From NCBI GenBank assembly GCA_017431185.1, contig JAFRLP010000384.1, positions 1 through 13,927 of the forward strand: a stretch of 13,927 nt of DNA, given 5' to 3'. How positions within the stretch are numbered: the first letter of the stretch is position 1; every line of letters begins with the position of its first letter. The position numbers and the translations under genes are program-made. The stretch comes from Victivallales bacterium (GTDB taxonomy: Bacteria > Verrucomicrobiota > Lentisphaeria > Oligosphaerales > Oligosphaeraceae). The notes under the pieces are model-generated. The model did no database searches. It had not been told where the DNA came from and saw nothing but the letters and a program-made list of their open reading frames with translations. Positions 1-7,275 of the stretch are shown here, piece after piece.

Positions 1-354
1 ATCGAAAACACCAGCGACGACCCTGGGCTCAACGTCTCCCGACTGGCGCAGAATTTCCATCTGCACCGCGGAAGTTTCAGCCGCGCCTTCCACAAGGCGT
101 TTGACACCACCGCCCAGGACTACATAACCCTGGTGCGCCTGCGCAACGCCATGACGATGCTCGCGGAGTCCTCCTTCTCCATCAAGGAAATCGCCACCGC
201 CTGCGGCTTCAGCGCCGCCAATTACTTCTCCAAGGTCTTCCTCGCCAAACTCGGCATCTCCCCCCTCAAATACCGCCGCCAGGCCTCCGCCCAGGCAGAG
301 CAGCCCCGCACCCCATCAGGCAACACGATTGCCGATGGCAAGGCGTCTGATTGA
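1..354 (+). CDS. AraC-family transcriptional regulator, C-terminal part (5' truncated by window edge)
   Basis: Frame 1 is open from the first base to a TGA at 352-354, giving 117 residues of what must be a longer protein. The visible part is the paired helix-turn-helix DNA-binding domain of the AraC/XylS family. The first HTH lies around visible residues 10-32 (NVSRLAQNF, then a recognition helix with GSFSRAFHKAF). The second is at about 59-84 (SIKEIATACGFSAANYFSKVF), followed by the typical GISPLKYRR end. The sensor or ligand domain lies upstream and cannot be seen. A hydrophilic tail of about 20 residues follows. The gene points towards the pseudopilin/hydrolase unit starting at 502, 147 nt away, so it is a plausible local activator of that unit. 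The family call rests on motif pattern and is secure; the regulatory target is inferred from position. Confidence 0.92.
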   Translation: MENTSDDPGLNVSRLAQNFHLHRGSFSRAFHKAFDTTAQDYITLVRLRNAMTMLAESSFSIKEIATACGFSAANYFSKVFLAKLGISPLKYRRQASAQAEQPRTPSGNTIADGKASD

Positions 355-398
355 AGCGAAACTGCGGACGACACCTCCCTTCACGGGCGCAAGGATTG

Positions 399-405
399 TT
401 TTTTT
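399..405 (+). terminator. T-run after the AraC gene, weak terminator at best
   Basis: Seven Ts (399-405) follow the AraC stop by 44 nt. The only preceding stem is short: CCTT at 378-381 pairs with AAGG at 391-394 around a 9-nt loop. This is weak for intrinsic termination, so read-through from the regulator cannot be excluded. Confidence 0.25.
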
Positions 406-422
406 GCTGGTTCCGCATCCGT

Positions 423-451
423 TTGAAAACCATCTGACCGAGATATATATT
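423..451 (+). promoter_or_regulatory. Sigma70-like promoter for the pseudopilin/hydrolase unit
   Basis: TTGAAA (423-428) and TATATT (446-451) are separated by exactly 17 nt. Each differs from the consensus by one base. A start would fall near 458, leaving a leader of about 44 nt before the ATG at 502. The surrounding AT-rich stretch contrasts with the GC-rich genes. I found no clear AraC direct-repeat site. Confidence 0.55.
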
Positions 452-469
452 ATTTCAGTCAATGAATCT

Positions 470-479
470 CCGCGCCTGG
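470..479 (+). repeat. Intergenic 10-mer CCGCGCCTGG, copy 1
   Basis: This lies between the promoter and the start codon of pseudopilin 1. It is part of a 12-mer TCCGCGCCTGGA (469-480) shared with 1196-1207. Further copies are at 7161-7170 and, inverted, at 8901-8910. I found the 10-mer in no coding region of the window. Confidence 0.6.
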
Positions 480-501
480 AAAAAAACATCAGGGGAATTC
501 C

Positions 502-1188
502 ATGAGAAAATCCTTCACTTTAATCGAATTGCTCGTAGTCATCGCCATCATAGCCATACTTGCCGCAATGCTTCTTCCTGCATTGAGCAAGGCGCGCGAA
601 AAGGCCAGGACGGTTTCCTGCATCAGCAACCTGAAGCAGCTGGGGCTGGGGTGCGCCATGTACCAAAGCGATACACAGGGATGGCTCTACGCCGGCTCAA
701 CATACATCGTGCCGTTCTGGAATGAACTGGCCGAATACCTCGGAGTCAACAAGAAGACCTCAATGACGTCCACGGCAGGGGGTTCGCTGAAAGGACGCCC
801 TGCGGGCGTGCTGCACTGTCCGTCCGCCCCGACAGCCCCGATATGGGCCTCCATTCTCACTGACTACGGGTTCAACATGTGCCTGGGCGCCAAAGGGGAG
901 TATGCGCCGTGGCCCAGATTCAGCAACGGCTTCTTCTTCGCGGAAAAGGTCGCCTGGCCGACACGTATCCTGTATTTTGCGGACGTGCAGCACGGCTCGT
1001 CCTCCATCACGCCATACTGGGGCGGCGACCAGGAAGGCAACCATAACCCCCGACACAACGGCATGCTCGGATTAAACGCCTTGCTGCTGGATGGACATGC
1101 GGAGAATTTCCGCAGGGACAAGTTCGAGTCCCGCTACAAGGGCTACCGTTATCGGTGGACTGCCACCGACACCAACGGGGAACGCTGA
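502..1188 (+). CDS. Pseudopilin-like protein with type IV prepilin N-terminus (copy 1)
   Basis: This 228-aa protein has a 4-residue leader (MRKS), then FTLIE and a hydrophobic helix to about residue 27, ending [12 protein letters not shown]. This is the prepilin-type cleavage/methylation signature, with the conserved Glu at mature position 5. The residue before the cleavage site is Ser rather than the usual Gly. The rest is a soluble domain of the kind seen in the large pseudopilin families of Lentisphaerota and Planctomycetota. It contains a PRH triad (183-185) followed 11 residues later by DGH (197-199), the hallmark C-terminal DGH motif. AGGGGA (491-496) lies 5 nt before the ATG and supports this start. 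The stop is 27 nt upstream of the exported hydrolase, so the two are probably cotranscribed. Family membership is secure. A role as a secretion or surface partner of the downstream enzyme is inference. Confidence 0.9.
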   Translation: MRKSFTLIELLVVIAIIAILAAMLLPALSKAREKARTVSCISNLKQLGLGCAMYQSDTQGWLYAGSTYIVPFWNELAEYLGVNKKTSMTSTAGGSLKGRPAGVLHCPSAPTAPIWASILTDYGFNMCLGAKGEYAPWPRFSNGFFFAEKVAWPTRILYFADVQHGSSSITPYWGGDQEGNHNPRHNGMLGLNALLLDGHAENFRRDKFESRYKGYRYRWTATDTNGER

Positions 1189-1196
1189 CCATCCAT

Positions 1197-1206
1197 CCGC
1201 GCCTGG
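1197..1206 (+). repeat. Intergenic 10-mer CCGCGCCTGG, copy 2
   Basis: This lies in the 27-nt gap between pseudopilin 1 and the exported LamG hydrolase and overlaps the hydrolase's GGAG ribosome binding site (1205-1208). Confidence 0.6.
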
Positions 1207-1215
1207 AGCCAGAGT

Positions 1216-4200
1216 ATGCGCACAATGATCCGAAACCTATTGTGTGTCCTGACGGTTTTGTCAACGGCAGCGCAGGCCACCGAGTACATTGAGCAAAGCT
1301 ACACCCAGAAGATGCGCTCGTTCACCAAGGCGGGCGGCTTTCCCGATGACGCCAAACTCTTCGGTGTCTCCTTCGAGCATCTTCACTTGAACTCAGACTG
1401 GAGCCGGGGCAGCGGCACGCCGACTGGAGTCACCGACATCAACCTGGCCCTTCGAGGAGTCATCGGCTTTGACGCCAAAAACGCCTATAAGGCCGAGCCG
1501 GACGAAGACCTCAAATACCCCGCGCCAGGCAATGTCAACCCCCACCAAGGCACCGTGATGTTCTGGGTGGCCGGACTTGACCATAACCCAGGCGATGAAC
1601 TGACCAACGGCCAAAAGCGCACCAACATCGCGCTCTCCGAACTGCGTTTCGGTGACGGCAAGGAGCATATCTCCATCAAAATCTACGAATACAACAGTTT
1701 CCTGGCGGCGCTATGGTCCAGTTCGGCCATGCCCGAGGTCAAGGGATACGGGGCAATCGGACTGTGCGAGACCAAACTTGATTTCCGGCGCGGCCAATGG
1801 TACCTGCTCGCCGTCACCTGGGACTCCGAGACGCTGGCCCTGTTTGTGAACGGCAAACTCCGTTCGCGTTCAGGTATGCCGCCGAAAATCAAATTCACCG
1901 CCAACCTGAAGATGGTTCGGGAGGACTCCTTCATCGGCGTGCGCAGCAAATTCTACGATGACGACCACCGCCATGCCGTCGGAATAGACGATTTTGTCAT
2001 CCTCAACCGCCCTCTCACGGACATCGAGATGGGCAACTCCTACCGTGGCCTGTGCAAGGGAGGAACAGACCCGGCGCAGATTTTCAACGTCCATTTCAAC
2101 GGCGTGGACACAGGCGCCAAGACGATAGACAAACTGGAGGCGGTGTTCGACTTCTCCGGTCTGGACAACCAGGAGCGGAGCCTGCTCAACGACGGCAAGT
2201 TGCCCGTTCTCTACACGCTGCTCAGTCCGGACAGGCAGAAGATATCCTCTGGCGCTCTGGATATCCGCAAGGTCAGCGATTCGTATGTGTTCGGAGGAGT
2301 GGACACCCCCGGGCGCTACGAACTGCAACTTCAGGTTGGCGACCACAAAGGCGTGTTTTCCGTGGAGCGTCCCGACTTCAGTTGGCTGGGCAACGGCATC
2401 GGCGAGGAGCCGACCATCCCCGACTCCTTCCCCGACTTTGCGGTCCAAGGGCGCAAGGTGCAGCTGTGGAACCGTTGCTACCATTTTGGCAAGGGGCCAC
2501 TGCCGGAACGCGTGGAATACTGCGGAAACACCCTGCTGGTGCATCCACCCGCCTTGTCACTGGACAAGCGGAAAATCAAATGGAGCACAGGCAAGACCAT
2601 CCAGGGGCCGACCTCGGTCACCTTCACGGGGACAGGACGAGCCTCCGACTGCACCATCGACTACCAGACCAAAGTCGAGTATGATGGTCTGATAGACCTG
2701 AAATTCACCGTCCATGGCACCCCCACGGTCAGTTCCATGACCTTGGACTGGCAGGTGAGACCAGAATCCGCGGAGTTCCTGATGACGCCGAAACTGAAGC
2801 CCGCAGGCCCGCAGGCCTTCACCTTCCCCGTCAGTAAACTGGACAACCAGCTCTGGCTGGTCGGCGAGGGGACGGGCGGATTCTGCTGGACTACCGAGAA
2901 TGACGCCAACTGGGTCTATGGCGACCGCGAGAAAGTCCTCTTCGGCGACACGGTGACGGGCAAGTGCCAAGTCAGGATGATCACCCGACAGGCTGCCATC
3001 CCCAATGGAGCGCAGTACTCCGCGCTGTTCATCGCGACTCCGACCCACCCGTTCCGCACTCCGCTTCGGTTCAATGCCTACGACATCGGAAGCAAGCGCT
3101 ACCCATGGGCCATCACCTGCACGGGGGCGGACAAATCCTCAGGGGCATACACGGGGGTGTTCAACCTGCGCCCCAGCAAGTACGCCAGTCGTTTCTGGGG
3201 CAAATCCCTGCCACGCAGTCTCTGCACCTACAATGCGGCGGAGAGCGGCACGGAGGTGATGCCCGAGGCGATGTACCTGCGAAAATACGCGGAGGTGCCA
3301 GGCGAGTACAGTTATCGGATGCCCTACTGGCGAGTGGTGGATGACACGGGCAAGCAGGTGCGCGAGTACCAGAATTCCATCTCCTTCTGCAATGGCTGCT
3401 TCATCACCGATTTTCTGATGTACAACAACAAGATTCTGCTGGATTCGGAATTCGAGGAGAAGATCGGCATGCTCAACTACGATTTGTCGGAGAACACGCT
3501 ATGCTCCAACATTCACCACGGCTGCCAGTTCAAGGACGATTTCGGACGCTATGTGAAGACCTTTGTCCTGCGAAAGAAACGCCAACTGTTCGAGCGCACC
3601 ATCCGGCTTTGCCATCCCAAGGGAATCTTCTTGTCGTTGCACGCGCAGAACCGCTATTGTCCGATGCTTCACGGCATTGGGGACGTGTGGGACCCGGGCG
3701 AGGAGAACTGCGCCGTGCTCAAGGACAGGCCGTATGCCCTGATTGACGGAACCATTGACGAACGGCTCTTCCGCTCGGAGTACAACCGCGATGTCATCGG
3801 AGTCAATGTCAGAATGAGCTGCGCCATCGCGCAACTGAACTCCAAGAATCACGAAAACGCGGGAGCGGCCATCGCCGCCATGACCATGATGATGCTCTAT
3901 GACATTGATTTCTCCCGCCTGTGGATGAATTATCAGGAGGTCTGCCGTCTCTGGGACATTCTGGCGCGCTTTGATTTCCGCAACGCCTCCGTCGAGGCCC
4001 ACAAGTTCTACCGGCAACGCGAGGTGCTGGCCGGCAATGACCAGGTGCTGGTCACCTGGTACGCCTGTCCACAAGGGAAGAAACTGCTTGTCCTGGGCAA
4101 TCGGACAACTGAGCCGCAGACCACTGTCATTGACCTGAATCGGCTGCTGCCAGGCAACCGCACGGCCAGAGAGGAGATGCAGCGTCAGGACATCGCCATC

Positions 4201-4266
4201 GTCAACGGCCTGTTTTCGGCAACCGTTCCGCCACGGGCATTCCTGCTCGTGAGCGTTTCCGAATAA
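1216..4266 (+). CDS. Exported LamG-domain protein with putative glycoside hydrolase region (GH123/DUF6067-like)
   Basis: This is a 1016-aa protein. A Sec signal peptide is visible at residues 1-21 (basic MRTMIRN, hydrophobic core, AQA before TEY). Residues about 105-270 form a LamG/concanavalin A-like jelly-roll, with TVMFWV near 112 and AVTWDSETLALFVNGK at 199-214. A further beta-rich segment runs to about 550. GFCWTTENDANW (555-566) resembles the block preceding the barrel in GH123/DUF6067-type proteins. HHGC (767-770) and the stretch around H809, D823, D826 and E829-E830 resemble their C-terminal catalytic half. It would act in the periplasm or outside the cell on a glycan; the substrate is unknown. 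GGAG (1205-1208) lies 7 nt before this ATG; a second ATG at 1225 is possible but shortens the basic n-region. Export and LamG are well supported. The hydrolase family is a tentative reading from motif resemblance. Confidence 0.7.
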   Translation: MRTMIRNLLCVLTVLSTAAQATEYIEQSYTQKMRSFTKAGGFPDDAKLFGVSFEHLHLNSDWSRGSGTPTGVTDINLALRGVIGFDAKNAYKAEPDEDLKYPAPGNVNPHQGTVMFWVAGLDHNPGDELTNGQKRTNIALSELRFGDGKEHISIKIYEYNSFLAALWSSSAMPEVKGYGAIGLCETKLDFRRGQWYLLAVTWDSETLALFVNGKLRSRSGMPPKIKFTANLKMVREDSFIGVRSKFYDDDHRHAVGIDDFVILNRPLTDIEMGNSYRGLCKGGTDPAQIFNVHFNGVDTGAKTIDKLEAVFDFSGLDNQERSLLNDGKLPVLYTLLSPDRQKISSGALDIRKVSDSYVFGGVDTPGRYELQLQVGDHKGVFSVERPDFSWLGNGIGEEPTIPDSFPDFAVQGRKVQLWNRCYHFGKGPLPERVEYCGNTLLVHPPALSLDKRKIKWSTGKTIQGPTSVTFTGTGRASDCTIDYQTKVEYDGLIDLKFTVHGTPTVSSMTLDWQVRPESAEFLMTPKLKPAGPQAFTFPVSKLDNQLWLVGEGTGGFCWTTENDANWVYGDREKVLFGDTVTGKCQVRMITRQAAIPNGAQYSALFIATPTHPFRTPLRFNAYDIGSKRYPWAITCTGADKSSGAYTGVFNLRPSKYASRFWGKSLPRSLCTYNAAESGTEVMPEAMYLRKYAEVPGEYSYRMPYWRVVDDTGKQVREYQNSISFCNGCFITDFLMYNNKILLDSEFEEKIGMLNYDLSENTLCSNIHHGCQFKDDFGRYVKTFVLRKKRQLFERTIRLCHPKGIFLSLHAQNRYCPMLHGIGDVWDPGEENCAVLKDRPYALIDGTIDERLFRSEYNRDVIGVNVRMSCAIAQLNSKNHENAGAAIAAMTMMMLYDIDFSRLWMNYQEVCRLWDILARFDFRNASVEAHKFYRQREVLAGNDQVLVTWYACPQGKKLLVLGNRTTEPQTTVIDLNRLLPGNRTAREEMQRQDIAIVNGLFSATVPPRAFLLVSVSE

Positions 4267-4298
4267 TAATTCCCCACTCTTTCACAAGGAGAACACCA

Positions 4299-5042
4299 AT
4301 GCAATACTTGAAGATGCTTCCCTACCAGGTGCGCACGGCGATAGACGCCAACGTGCCTGTTGTGCTTCCCATGGGAGTCATTGAATACCATGCCGAACAT
4401 CTACCGCTGGGTGTGGACTGCTTCACCTGCATCAACGCCATCGAGCGGGTCGAGAAGCGCCATCCTGAAATCGTGGTGCTGCCGCCCTTCTACTACGGGG
4501 CTGCCTCGCTGGCCGTGGCCGCTCCCGAGCGCAACGGCACTGTGCATGTGGACGCCTTGAAGCTCATCCCCGTCGCGGAGGAGATTTTCCATGGACTGCT
4601 GCGTGTGGGCTTCCGCAACATCCATGGCTTCATCGCCCACCAGACCGAGGAGTTCCACCAGGGAATGCCGACCGACCTGGCCTTCCGAATGGCAGCCAGG
4701 CATGTCATCTTCAACTGGCTCGAAAAGGAGAGCGGCGAAGGCTGGTGGGGCACCGAGCAGTTCAGCAACTACTATTCGGGGAACAACAACCCGTTCAACT
4801 GGATTCAAATCCACACCTGCCGCGAGCACCGCGAAGACCCCAACGCCATCCCTGGCGACCACGCCGGCAAGGTCGAGACCTCCGAAACCATGGCCATCTA
4901 CCCCGAACTGGTGGAACTGGACCGCATTGACGGCTCCCTCTGGTATGCACGGGAGGGCAAGGAGGCCACCGCGGAATACGGCAACATGGCCATGGAGGCC
5001 GCAGCCGACGACGTGGAGCTCACCCTGTTCGGAAAAAACTGA
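4299..5042 (+). CDS. Creatininase-family metal-dependent amidohydrolase
   Basis: This 247-aa protein has the usual length of the creatininase family. Predicted metal ligands E29, H31 and D40 (in PMGVIEYHAEHLPLGVD) match the spacing of E34, H36 and D45 of creatininase. H114 (IAHQTEE) occupies the place of the His in the usual NGHGGN/NGHYEN block, which is otherwise rewritten. GDHAGKVETSETM (186-198) is the conserved late block. There is no signal peptide, so it is cytoplasmic. AAGGAG (4286-4291) lies 7 nt before the ATG. The gene sits 32 nt after the exported hydrolase and 17 nt before a glycosidase-like gene, so a role in glycan or polyol breakdown is likelier than creatinine metabolism. Family members hydrolyse cyclic amides and related ring compounds; the real substrate is unknown. 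The final codons GGA AAA AAC TGA carry a possible frameshift site. Confidence 0.88.
   Translation: MQYLKMLPYQVRTAIDANVPVVLPMGVIEYHAEHLPLGVDCFTCINAIERVEKRHPEIVVLPPFYYGAASLAVAAPERNGTVHVDALKLIPVAEEIFHGLLRVGFRNIHGFIAHQTEEFHQGMPTDLAFRMAARHVIFNWLEKESGEGWWGTEQFSNYYSGNNNPFNWIQIHTCREHREDPNAIPGDHAGKVETSETMAIYPELVELDRIDGSLWYAREGKEATAEYGNMAMEAAADDVELTLFGKN
5033..5042 (+). other. Candidate -1 ribosomal frameshift site at the end of the creatininase gene
   Basis: The heptamer A AAA AAC (5033-5039) is in the correct X XXY YYZ phase and is followed directly by the TGA stop (5040-5042). After a -1 slip the reading frame continues through CTG ACC CGT CCC AGT GCA GCC into the ATG at 5060 without a stop, giving a fusion of about 940 residues. 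A Shine-Dalgarno-like GTGGAG (5013-5018) sits 14 nt upstream, roughly where bacterial stimulators are found. No stable structure lies at the usual 5-9 nt downstream. This is a sequence match only; ordinary termination and reinitiation is the alternative. Confidence 0.35.
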
Positions 5043-5059
5043 CCCGTCCCAGTGCAGCC

Positions 5060-7138
5060 ATGACGCAAGAGCGCAACTACGATTTCCGTGCCAGGCACTG
5101 GCAAGTCCATCTGCCTGGCCGCCGCAATTCCGCCAGAGTCCCGCAGCCCGCCGAAATCCTGCTGGACGAAGGCTGGAAACTGGGTTTTCCCGCCGATGCA
5201 GGAACGGTCATCGTCAACGCGATGAACGACTTCCAGGACTACCTGTTCGTCTCCATGGGCATATCCCTGCCCCTGACCCACACGCGCGGACAGCGTACCC
5301 TGTGGATGGAGAGGAGCAATACCCGAAAGCGTGGCTTCGACCTGACGGTGGAGGAGGCCAACGTCACCATCCAGACGGCGGAGGAGGACGCCTTCAAGGC
5401 GGTCGTCCATCTGGAGGACATGATGGGCCTGGAGGGCGCCCCTGTGCTGACCAAAGGCTGTTTTGACCGCACCCCGCTCTATGACTACATCAGCATCCAT
5501 TCGGGCTGCGGCATAGACGACTACAACGACAATGAGCTGCTGGCGATTGTCCATGCGGGCTACGACGCCATCAACATCATGGTCAAGGACTTTGACGTCA
5601 CGGCGGCTGGCCCAGCCAACATCAACGACATCATCGAGCGGGCGGCCAGGTTCGGGGTCAAGTCCTTCCTGTTCAACTACATGGAGTGCTACCACCATCC
5701 AGATGAGGATAATGTCCAGCAACACTTTGACGCAATCTACGGCGAACTGTTCCGGCGCTATCCCAAGGCGATAGGCATAGGCTTGTGCGGAGAGTCGCTG
5801 AGCTTCCCCAGCAAAGACCCGCACACATCGGGCAAGCCGTACCGAAAGAGCGTGATAGACGGGATACCCGACACCCGCCCCAGCCCGGGCTGGTACCCGT
5901 GCTGCGACTATCCAGCCTACCTGGAGTGTGTCCGCAAGGCCGTCCATGCGGTCAAGCCGGAGGCGAAAGTCCTCTGGAGCACCTACAACTGGGGCTACAC
6001 TCCCCTGGACATCCGCCGCAAGTTTCTGGAGGCGTTGCCCAAAAGGCTTTCGCTGGAAGTGACCTACGAGATTTTCTCGCAGCGCGAACTGGAGGGGATG
6101 AAGACCCCCGTGATGGACTACACGATTTCAGCCCAGGAGCCAGGGTACTACTTCACCAGCGAGTGTACGGAGGCCCACCGCCTGGGCATTCCCATCGAGG
6201 CCAACTGCAACGTGGCGGGGGTCGCCTGGGACTTTGGCGTGGTGCCCTATGTGCCCGTCCCCGACCGCTGGCTGGTCCGCTGCCGGCGACTGCGGCAGGC
6301 GCACTATGACTGGGGGGTGACCACCCTCTACGCCACCCACCATTACGGATTCTGGAACTGCATCGCCTCCGACATCGTGAAATGGACGAGTTGGGAGGGT
6401 TTTGAGCCAGACTACGGGGAACTGTTCCGCAAGGTCGCCGTCCGCGACTATGGGGAGCAGCATGCTGAGCAGGTCTTGCGCGCCTGGAGTCTGTGGGGCA
6501 AGGCGATGGACCACTACATCGCCAGCAACGAAGACCAGTACGGGCCGTGGCGTGTCGGCGCCTCCTACCCGTTCATCTTCCAGCCCAACATCACGCGCAC
6601 GATGGCCCCCAAGGAAATCCAATTCCCCACGGCTCCTCACGCGCATTTCGGGCACCGCATCATCAAGACCTTCTACACGCCCTACGAAAACGAGAACCAG
6701 ACGCCTGGCTTCCTGCGCTATCCAGCCGAACTGCGCTCCCTGGATCGTATGCTGAAACTCTGGGAAGAGGGGTTGGCCGCCGTCCAGTCCCTGAAAGGGA
6801 CGCCTGCGGGCGACCGCCTGGAGGCACTGGGGCATTTCATCCGCAACTCCATCCGCACCACCATTCACATCAAGCAATGGTGGCGGCTCAACATGAGGAT
6901 GCAGAACAGCGAGACACGCGAAGAGGCCCTGGCGATTCTGGACAGAATCGAGGAACTGGCCAAAGTCGAGATGGACAACGCCCGCGACACCATCCCCGCC
7001 GTGGAGACGGACTCCCGGCTCGGCTGGGAACCCAGCATGGAGTATGTCACCGACAAGTGGCACCTGGAATGGAAAATCCGCCAGGTGGAGGCCGCCCTCC
7101 GTGAAATCGCCACCTACCGCGGCTGCCTGAAACAGTGA
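5060..7138 (+). CDS. Cytoplasmic glycosidase-like TIM-barrel protein, family uncertain
   Basis: This 692-aa protein has no signal peptide or membrane segment. Residues about 28-75 (AEILLDEGW to SMGISL) resemble the small alpha/beta domain that precedes the barrel in GH20, GH67 and GH84 type enzymes. The middle part (about 145-470) reads like a TIM barrel, with strand-like motifs such as AINIMVKD, SFLFNYMEC and VLWSTYNWGY (304-313). IGIGLCGESLSF (238-249) places E245 at a strand end, a candidate catalytic acid. The C-terminal 200 residues are mostly helical and include DSRLGWEPSMEY (651-662). The gene starts 17 nt after the creatininase stop and has no good Shine-Dalgarno site, so translational coupling or frameshifting is plausible. 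It probably cleaves short imported sugars, but I do not recognise the exact family. Confidence 0.6.
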   Translation: MTQERNYDFRARHWQVHLPGRRNSARVPQPAEILLDEGWKLGFPADAGTVIVNAMNDFQDYLFVSMGISLPLTHTRGQRTLWMERSNTRKRGFDLTVEEANVTIQTAEEDAFKAVVHLEDMMGLEGAPVLTKGCFDRTPLYDYISIHSGCGIDDYNDNELLAIVHAGYDAINIMVKDFDVTAAGPANINDIIERAARFGVKSFLFNYMECYHHPDEDNVQQHFDAIYGELFRRYPKAIGIGLCGESLSFPSKDPHTSGKPYRKSVIDGIPDTRPSPGWYPCCDYPAYLECVRKAVHAVKPEAKVLWSTYNWGYTPLDIRRKFLEALPKRLSLEVTYEIFSQRELEGMKTPVMDYTISAQEPGYYFTSECTEAHRLGIPIEANCNVAGVAWDFGVVPYVPVPDRWLVRCRRLRQAHYDWGVTTLYATHHYGFWNCIASDIVKWTSWEGFEPDYGELFRKVAVRDYGEQHAEQVLRAWSLWGKAMDHYIASNEDQYGPWRVGASYPFIFQPNITRTMAPKEIQFPTAPHAHFGHRIIKTFYTPYENENQTPGFLRYPAELRSLDRMLKLWEEGLAAVQSLKGTPAGDRLEALGHFIRNSIRTTIHIKQWWRLNMRMQNSETREEALAILDRIEELAKVEMDNARDTIPAVETDSRLGWEPSMEYVTDKWHLEWKIRQVEAALREIATYRGCLKQ

Positions 7139-7152
7139 TGCCACAAATCGCA

Positions 7153-7183
7153 CAGGTTGCCCGCGCCTGGCGCGGGCAACCTG
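7153..7183 (+). terminator. Strong GC-rich hairpin closing the catabolic unit
   Basis: CAGGTTGCCCGCG (7153-7165) pairs perfectly with 7171-7183, and C7166-G7170 can close further, leaving a tiny CTG loop. It lies 15 nt after the stop of the 692-aa gene. No U-tract follows (the next bases are ATATCAAAATC), so it may be a transcript-end stabiliser or a factor-assisted terminator rather than a classical intrinsic one. Its centre contains the repeated 10-mer CCGCGCCTGG. Confidence 0.55.
7161..7170 (+). repeat. Intergenic 10-mer CCGCGCCTGG, copy 3
   Basis: This forms the top of the hairpin 7153-7183 behind the first catabolic unit and in front of the AAA-ATPase gene. Confidence 0.6.
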
Positions 7184-7220
7184 ATATCAAAATCAAAGGC
7201 TGCCCTCTCTACCCTATTTC

Positions 7221-7249
7221 TTGACAAATGTAGATAACTGGAGTATAAT
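7221..7249 (+). promoter_or_regulatory. Consensus sigma70 promoter for the AAA-ATPase gene
   Basis: TTGACA (7221-7226) and TATAAT (7244-7249) match the consensus perfectly with a 17-nt spacer. A start near 7256 would leave a leader of about 20 nt. AGATA (7232-7236) and TATCT (7249-7253) form a small inverted repeat across the -10 region, possibly an operator. The gene is therefore an independent transcription unit with potentially high expression. Confidence 0.85.
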
Positions 7250-7263
7250 ATCTGCCTACGACG

Positions 7264-7275
7264 GGAGACGACTCC
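7264..7275 (+). promoter_or_regulatory. Ribosome binding site inside a small hairpin
   Basis: GGAG (7264-7267, within GGGAG 7263-7267) is the Shine-Dalgarno site, 8 nt before the ATG at 7276. It can pair fully with CTCC (7272-7275) around an ACGA tetraloop, ending directly at the start codon. This could dampen translation from the strong promoter, but a 4-bp stem is marginal. Confidence 0.35.

Noticed and set aside
434..458. CTGA-N17-TCAG inverted repeat over the first promoter as an operator
   Set aside because: Only four pairs match and the interior is asymmetric; AraC-family sites are normally direct repeats.
5090..5119. 8-bp stem GCCAGGCA/TGCCTGGC as a frameshift stimulator
   Set aside because: It begins about 50 nt after the slippery heptamer, much farther than the usual 5-9 nt, and lies within coding sequence.
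4898..5947. Reverse-strand open frame of 349 codons (with similar ones at 6128-7153 and 8821-9609)
   Set aside because: These are antisense shadows of well-supported genes, with low-complexity Val/Ala/Gly/Arg composition and no motifs.
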